Shown here: piece after piece, positions 4,913 to 5,789 of the stretch
Layout: the number at the start of each line of letters is the position of its first letter
Numbering within the stretch: the first letter of the stretch is position 1
Assembly: GCA_009840695.1 (NCBI GenBank)
Contig: VXNG01000269.1
Location: 1-5,789 of the forward strand
Direction: 5' to 3'
Length of the DNA: 5,789 bases
From: Acidimicrobiaceae bacterium
GTDB lineage: Bacteria > Actinomycetota > Acidimicrobiia > Acidimicrobiales > Aldehydirespiratoraceae
Translations under genes and position numbers: made by a program
The notes under the pieces: model-generated
Told to the model about the DNA's origin: nothing
Database searches by the model: none
What the model saw: only the letters and a program-made list of their open reading frames with translations

Positions 4913-5789
4913 AGCGGGACGTTCCCGTGCTTGCGCTCCGGCAGCTCCTCGCGCTTCGACTCGAGCATCCGCAGACCGGCCACAATCTTGCGCCGGGTCT
5001 GCGACGGCTCGATCACCTCGTCCACAAAGCCTCGCTCGGCCGCGACGTAGGGGTTGGCCAGCCGCTGCGTGTAGTCGTCCACCAGCTCGTTGCGGCGAGC
5101 GACCGGGTCGGCTGCGTCGGCCAGTTCGCGGCGGTAGATGATCTCCACCGCGCCCTGCGGACCCATGACCGCAATCTCGGCGGAGGGCCACGCGAACGAC
5201 AGGTCCGAACCGACACCCTTGGAGTCCATGACCACGTAGGCGCCGCCGTAAGCCTTGCGGGTTATCACCGAGATGCGAGGCACCGCGGCCTCGCAGTAGG
5301 CGTACAGCAGTTTGGCGCCGTGGCGGATGATGCCACCGTGCTCCTGGTCGACACCGGGCAGGAAGCCGGGGACATCGACGAAGGTGATGAGCGGGATGTT
5401 GAAGGCGTCGCAGGTGCGCACGAAGCGGGCCGCCTTCTCGGCCGACTCGATGTCGAGGACACCGGCCAGCACCATCGGCTGGTTGCCCACCACTCCAATC
5501 GAGCGCCCGTCGATGCGGGCGAACCCGCAGACGATGCTCCGGGCCCAGGCCGCGTGGTACTCCAGGAAGTCGCCGTCGTCGACCACCTCGACGATCACAT
5601 CCTTCATGTCGTAGGGCACGTTGGGGCTGTCCGGCAGCAGCGTGTCGAGGGCGGCGCACTCCCGGCCGGGGTCGTCGGCCGACTTGTACGACGGCGGCTG
5701 CTCAAGGTTGTTGGAGGGCAGGAAGGACAGCAGTGTCTTGACCTCGTCGAGCACGTCGTGCTCGTCGGCACCGACGAAGGTGGCCACCC
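4909..5789 (-). CDS. pccB: Acyl-CoA (propionyl-CoA type) carboxylase carboxyltransferase beta subunit, 3' part
   Basis: This is the C-terminal 292 residues or so of a protein usually about 520-530 long; the 5' end lies beyond the right edge. The enzyme moves the carboxyl group from biotin to an acyl-CoA, giving methylmalonyl- or malonyl-CoA for fatty or odd-chain acid metabolism. Visible blocks are LLSFLPSNN (19-27), FVDVPGFLPGVDQEHGGIIRHGAKLLYAY (136-164, biotin-side oxyanion loop), RKAYGGAYVVMDSKGVGSDLSFAWPSAEIAVMGPQGAVEIIYR (177-219) and NPYVAAERGFVDEVI (245-259). The Asp of VVMDSK (188) sits about where Streptomyces PccB has Asp422, a residue tied to propionyl-CoA choice. That supports a PCC-type call but is inference. 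The GTG at 5787 reads as an internal Val, not a start. It is followed directly by the epsilon gene. Confidence 0.93.
   Translation of the reverse strand, partial: VATFVGADEHDVLDEVKTLLSFLPSNNLEQPPSYKSADDPGRECAALDTLLPDSPNVPYDMKDVIVEVVDDGDFLEYHAAWARSIVCGFARIDGRSIGVVGNQPMVLAGVLDIESAEKAARFVRTCDAFNIPLITFVDVPGFLPGVDQEHGGIIRHGAKLLYAYCEAAVPRISVITRKAYGGAYVVMDSKGVGSDLSFAWPSAEIAVMGPQGAVEIIYRRELADAADPVARRNELVDDYTQRLANPYVAAERGFVDEVIEPSQTRRKIVAGLRMLESKREELPERKHGNVPL

Noticed and set aside
4056..4985. Open minus-strand frame of 309 codons opposite aat
   Set aside because: It is a GC-driven shadow of aat, which has clear family motifs in the other strand.
4913..5659. Upstream continuation of the epsilon-subunit frame
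   Set aside because: It reads as Arg/Gly noise opposite frame to the well-conserved carboxyltransferase; only the part after GTG 4912 is real.
5785..5787. GTG as the start of the carboxyltransferase
   Set aside because: Family members have about 230 more residues before this point, and the local sequence GVATFVGADE matches an internal region, so the gene continues past the window edge.
1..5789. Defence system, CRISPR array, transposon, prophage or structural RNA gene
   Set aside because: I found no regularly spaced repeats, transposase or phage motifs, and no tRNA- or rRNA-like segments. Coding fills nearly the whole window and no gap exceeds 135 bases.

Overview
The window reads as ordinary chromosome of a GC-rich actinomycete-type bacterium. 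The main clues are an acyl-CoA carboxylase epsilon subunit paired with a biotin-dependent carboxyltransferase beta subunit (an Actinomycetota arrangement), GTG starts, and TANNNT boxes placed six bases before start codons, as in leaderless actinobacterial transcripts. The class may be Acidimicrobiia or a relative, but that is an impression from protein style and cannot be proven here. I see no mobile element, phage gene, CRISPR array, tRNA or rRNA.

Left part (1-2590): envelope proteins. A single-pass membrane protein with a threonine-rich linker and an unnamed extracytoplasmic domain (+, 11-886) converges on a predicted lipoprotein (-, 915-1454). A 78-base divergent promoter region follows. 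It drives a 58-residue basic, single-pass membrane peptide (+, 1533-1709) and, 14 bases after it, a membrane-anchored cyclophilin-type peptidyl-prolyl isomerase (+, 1724-2590). An inverted repeat spans the convergent ends of the cyclophilin and the next gene.

Middle part (2618-3869, minus strand): a two-gene unit. A methyltransferase-like protein that seems to lack its SAM-binding motif I comes first. A peptidase-S51-like protein that seems to lack its catalytic Ser and His comes second. Between them is an exact 23-base direct repeat that copies the S51 start region and creates a 17-codon reading frame joined at both ends by ATGA overlaps.

Right part (3870-5789): aat, leucyl/phenylalanyl-tRNA-protein transferase of the N-degron pathway, reads rightward. 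It is preceded by a 14-codon upstream frame with its own ribosome site and a TGATG junction. Its 3' end overlaps by 19 bases the convergent end of a small carboxylase epsilon gene. That gene is coupled by a GTGA overlap to the carboxyltransferase beta gene, which runs off the right edge.

No clear new defence or biosynthetic system is visible. The points most worth following are the small membrane peptide, the three matching leaderless-type promoters, the two upstream mini-frames, and the pair of apparently catalytically degenerate enzymes.
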